NCBI RefSeq assembly: GCF_002871005.1
Contig: NZ_PHSN01000008.1
Span: forward strand, 104,054 to 168,053
Length of the DNA: 64,000 nucleotides
Direction: 5' to 3'
Source: Acidimangrovimonas sediminis
Lineage (GTDB): Bacteria; Pseudomonadota; Alphaproteobacteria; Rhodobacterales; Rhodobacteraceae
Below, piece by piece: positions 62,213 through 64,000 of this stretch; the stretch's first letter is position 1, and every line of letters begins with the position of its first letter. The notes under the pieces were generated by a model that made no database searches, was not told the DNA's origin, and was given only the letters and a program-made list of their open reading frames with translations. The translations under genes and the position numbers were made by a program.

Positions 62213-62225
62213 CAGGACAGACCCG

Positions 62226-63950
62226 ATGACCCAAGATGACCCGCGCGGGCTTTCCCGCGGCCTGACCAATTACGGCGATCACGACTTTTCCGTCTACCTG
62301 CGCCGTTCCTTCGCCTCGTCGATGGGCTATTCGCAGGACATGCTGAAAAAGCCCATCGTCGGCATCGCCAACACCTATTCCGGTTTCAACAACTGCCACC
62401 GCCATTTCCCGGAGATGGTCGAGCACGTGAAGCGCGGGATCCTTCTGGGGGGCGGCCTGCCGATCGAGTTTCCGACGATCTCGCTGGGCGAGGTGTTCCT
62501 CTCGCCCACTTCGCTGAAGTTCCGCAACCTGATGGCCATGGACACCGAGGAGATGATCCGTGCCCAGCCGATGGACGCCGTGGTGCTGATGGGCGGCTGC
62601 GACAAGACGGTGCCCGCGCAGCTCATGGGGGCCGCCTCGGTCGACCTGCCGGCGGTGCAGCTGATCGGCGGGCCGATGATGACCTCGCGCCACGGCGAGG
62701 AACGGCTGGGCGCCTGCACCGACTGCCGCCGTTTCTGGGGCAAGTTTCGCGCCTCCGAGATCGACCGCGAGGAGATCGACGTGGTCGAGGGGCGGCTTGC
62801 CACCACCTCGGGCACCTGCGCGGTGATGGGCACGGCCTCGACCATGGCCTGCATCGCCGAGACTTTGGGTATGGCCCTGCCGGGTACGGCGGCGATTCCG
62901 GCGGTCCATGCCGACCGGCTGCGCGCGGCCGAGGCCTCGGGGCTGGCCGCGGCGCGGATGATCCACAATCCGATCCGGCCGAGCGAGGTGATTACCGGGC
63001 AATCGGTCGAGAATGCGCTGCGGGTGCTCTTGGCGATCGGCGGCTCGACCAACGCGATCATCCACCTGACCGCAGTGGCGGGGCGGCTGGGTATCGCGAT
63101 CTCCCTCGAGCGGCTGAACGAACTTTCCGACACCACCCCGGTGCTGGTGAACCTCAAGCCCGTCGGCCAGAACTACATGGAGGATTTCTTCCACGGCGGC
63201 GGCGTGGGCGCCGTCCTGCGCGAGCTGAAGCCTCTTTTGCACCTCGACACGATCTCGGTCACGGGCGAGCGTCTGGGCGACCGGCTGGAGGTCGATCCGG
63301 GCTATGTCGATCGCCGGGTGATTGCCGCGGCGGACGCGCCGCTGGAGCCGGTGGGGGGGCTCATCGCGCTCTTCGGCAACCTCGCCCCGCGCGGCGCGAT
63401 CCTGAAACGCTCCGCCGCCGACAAGACGCTGTTCGAGACGGAGGGGAGGGCGGTCGTCTTCTCCTCGCTCGAGGATCTCGCGGCGCGGGTCGACGACCCC
63501 GATCTGGACATTGCCGCCGACGACATCATGGTGTTGCAGAACGCGGGCCCCCGCTCTGCCTCGGGCATGCCCGAAGCGGGCTACCTGCCGATCCCCAAGA
63601 AACTTTCGTCGAAGGGGGTGAAGGACATGATCCGCATCTCCGACGCGCGGATGTCGGGCACGGCGTTCGGCACGATCATCCTCCATGTCGCCCCGGAGGC
63701 CGCGATCGGCGGGACGCTGGGCCTCGTGCGGACCGGCGACCGCATTCGTCTCTCCGTCGCCGAGAAACGGGTGGAGCTTCTGGTCGAGGAGGATGAACTT
63801 GCCCGGCGCCGGGCCGGGTGGACCTCCGACATCGTCCCGCCCGAGGAACGGCGCGGCTACGACCGGCTTTATGCGACCGAGGTGCTGCAGGCCGACGAGG
63901 GGTGCGACTTCGCCTTCCTCCAGCCGGTCAAGCCGGGAGGCACGTCGTGA
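62226..63950 (+). CDS. IlvD/Edd-family dehydratase (sugar-acid dehydratase-like)
   Basis: 574 aa. Iron-sulfur ligands and signatures: NTYSGFNNCHRHFPEMVEHVK, MGGCDKTVPAQLMGA, LGACTDCRRFWGKFRA, TSGTCAVMGTASTMAC; C-terminal SDARMSGTAFGTIILHVAPEAAIGGTLG. The CTDCRRFWGKFRA segment and length are typical of the pentonate/hexonate (arabinonate, xylonate, galactonate) dehydratases more than of biosynthetic IlvD. Removes water from a 2,3-dihydroxy acid to give a 2-keto-3-deoxy acid. Stop overlaps the next GTG start. Confidence 0.87.
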   Translation: MTQDDPRGLSRGLTNYGDHDFSVYLRRSFASSMGYSQDMLKKPIVGIANTYSGFNNCHRHFPEMVEHVKRGILLGGGLPIEFPTISLGEVFLSPTSLKFRNLMAMDTEEMIRAQPMDAVVLMGGCDKTVPAQLMGAASVDLPAVQLIGGPMMTSRHGEERLGACTDCRRFWGKFRASEIDREEIDVVEGRLATTSGTCAVMGTASTMACIAETLGMALPGTAAIPAVHADRLRAAEASGLAAARMIHNPIRPSEVITGQSVENALRVLLAIGGSTNAIIHLTAVAGRLGIAISLERLNELSDTTPVLVNLKPVGQNYMEDFFHGGGVGAVLRELKPLLHLDTISVTGERLGDRLEVDPGYVDRRVIAAADAPLEPVGGLIALFGNLAPRGAILKRSAADKTLFETEGRAVVFSSLEDLAARVDDPDLDIAADDIMVLQNAGPRSASGMPEAGYLPIPKKLSSKGVKDMIRISDARMSGTAFGTIILHVAPEAAIGGTLGLVRTGDRIRLSVAEKRVELLVEEDELARRRAGWTSDIVPPEERRGYDRLYATEVLQADEGCDFAFLQPVKPGGTS

Positions 63951-64000
63951 AGATCGGAACACCGAAGGAGGTTTTGCCTGGGGAATCGCGTGTTGCGATG
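63947..64000 (+). CDS. Start of a NAD(P) transhydrogenase alpha / alanine dehydrogenase-like gene (3'-truncated by window edge)
   Basis: 18 codons from GTG at 63947 (overlapping the dehydratase stop as GTGA). The peptide MKIGTPKEVLPGESRVAM is the N-terminal signature shared by PntA and alanine dehydrogenase. Which of the two cannot be decided. Being coupled to the catabolic genes, it may balance NADPH for the pathway. Confidence 0.65.
   Translation, partial: MKIGTPKEVLPGESRVAM

Overview
The window is high-GC, densely packed chromosomal DNA with many ATGA or GTGA start/stop overlaps. Gene content and order (SPOR-domain lipoprotein, D-Ala-D-Ala carboxypeptidase, tmk, holB, TatD hydrolase, MBL-fold hydrolase) point to an alphaproteobacterium of the Rhodobacteraceae, probably marine. 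A genus cannot be fixed from the sequence alone. I saw no insertion sequence, integrase, phage gene, rRNA or CRISPR array.

Layout. 1-3.8 kb: 3' end of putA, a MYG1-family protein, an lrgAB pair and its divergent LysR regulator. 3.8-10 kb (minus strand): a locus I read as dimethylsulfoniopropionate (DMSP) synthesis. It holds mmtN (methionine S-methyltransferase), a PLP decarboxylase, a TusA-like protein without its cysteine, a class III aminotransferase, a hotdog thioesterase and a DsyB-like S-methyltransferase. It therefore combines the key methyltransferases of two separate DMSP routes. 10.3-13 kb: a multi-PAS histidine kinase divergent from dsyB. 13.3-27.7 kb: a ferric-siderophore system with two TonB-dependent receptors, a Tat-exported binding protein, two FecCD permeases, an ATPase, a siderophore-interacting reductase, an ABC exporter and an exbB-exbD-exbD-tonB operon. 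27.9-31.7 kb: a second large sensor kinase whose C-terminal half resembles that of the first.

32.2-35.4 kb: an AaeAB-like efflux operon (FUSC protein, DUF1656 protein, HlyD-type adaptor). 35.4-42.1 kb (minus): an AEC transporter and the housekeeping block. 42.4 kb: tRNA-Ser(UGA). 42.5-49.1 kb: a TetR regulator divergent from a complete tripartite RND pump. 49.1 kb: a BLUF photoreceptor.

49.7-64 kb (plus): a long catabolic cluster. It comprises an IclR regulator, a zinc alcohol dehydrogenase, a molybdenum hydroxylase whose molybdopterin subunit is split in two, a tripartite tricarboxylate transporter (tctCBA), an IolD-like ThDP enzyme, an aldehyde dehydrogenase, an IlvD/Edd dehydratase and the start of a transhydrogenase-alpha/alanine-dehydrogenase-like gene. 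The substrate is unknown. The two parts most worth following up are the dual-route DMSP locus and this catabolic cluster.
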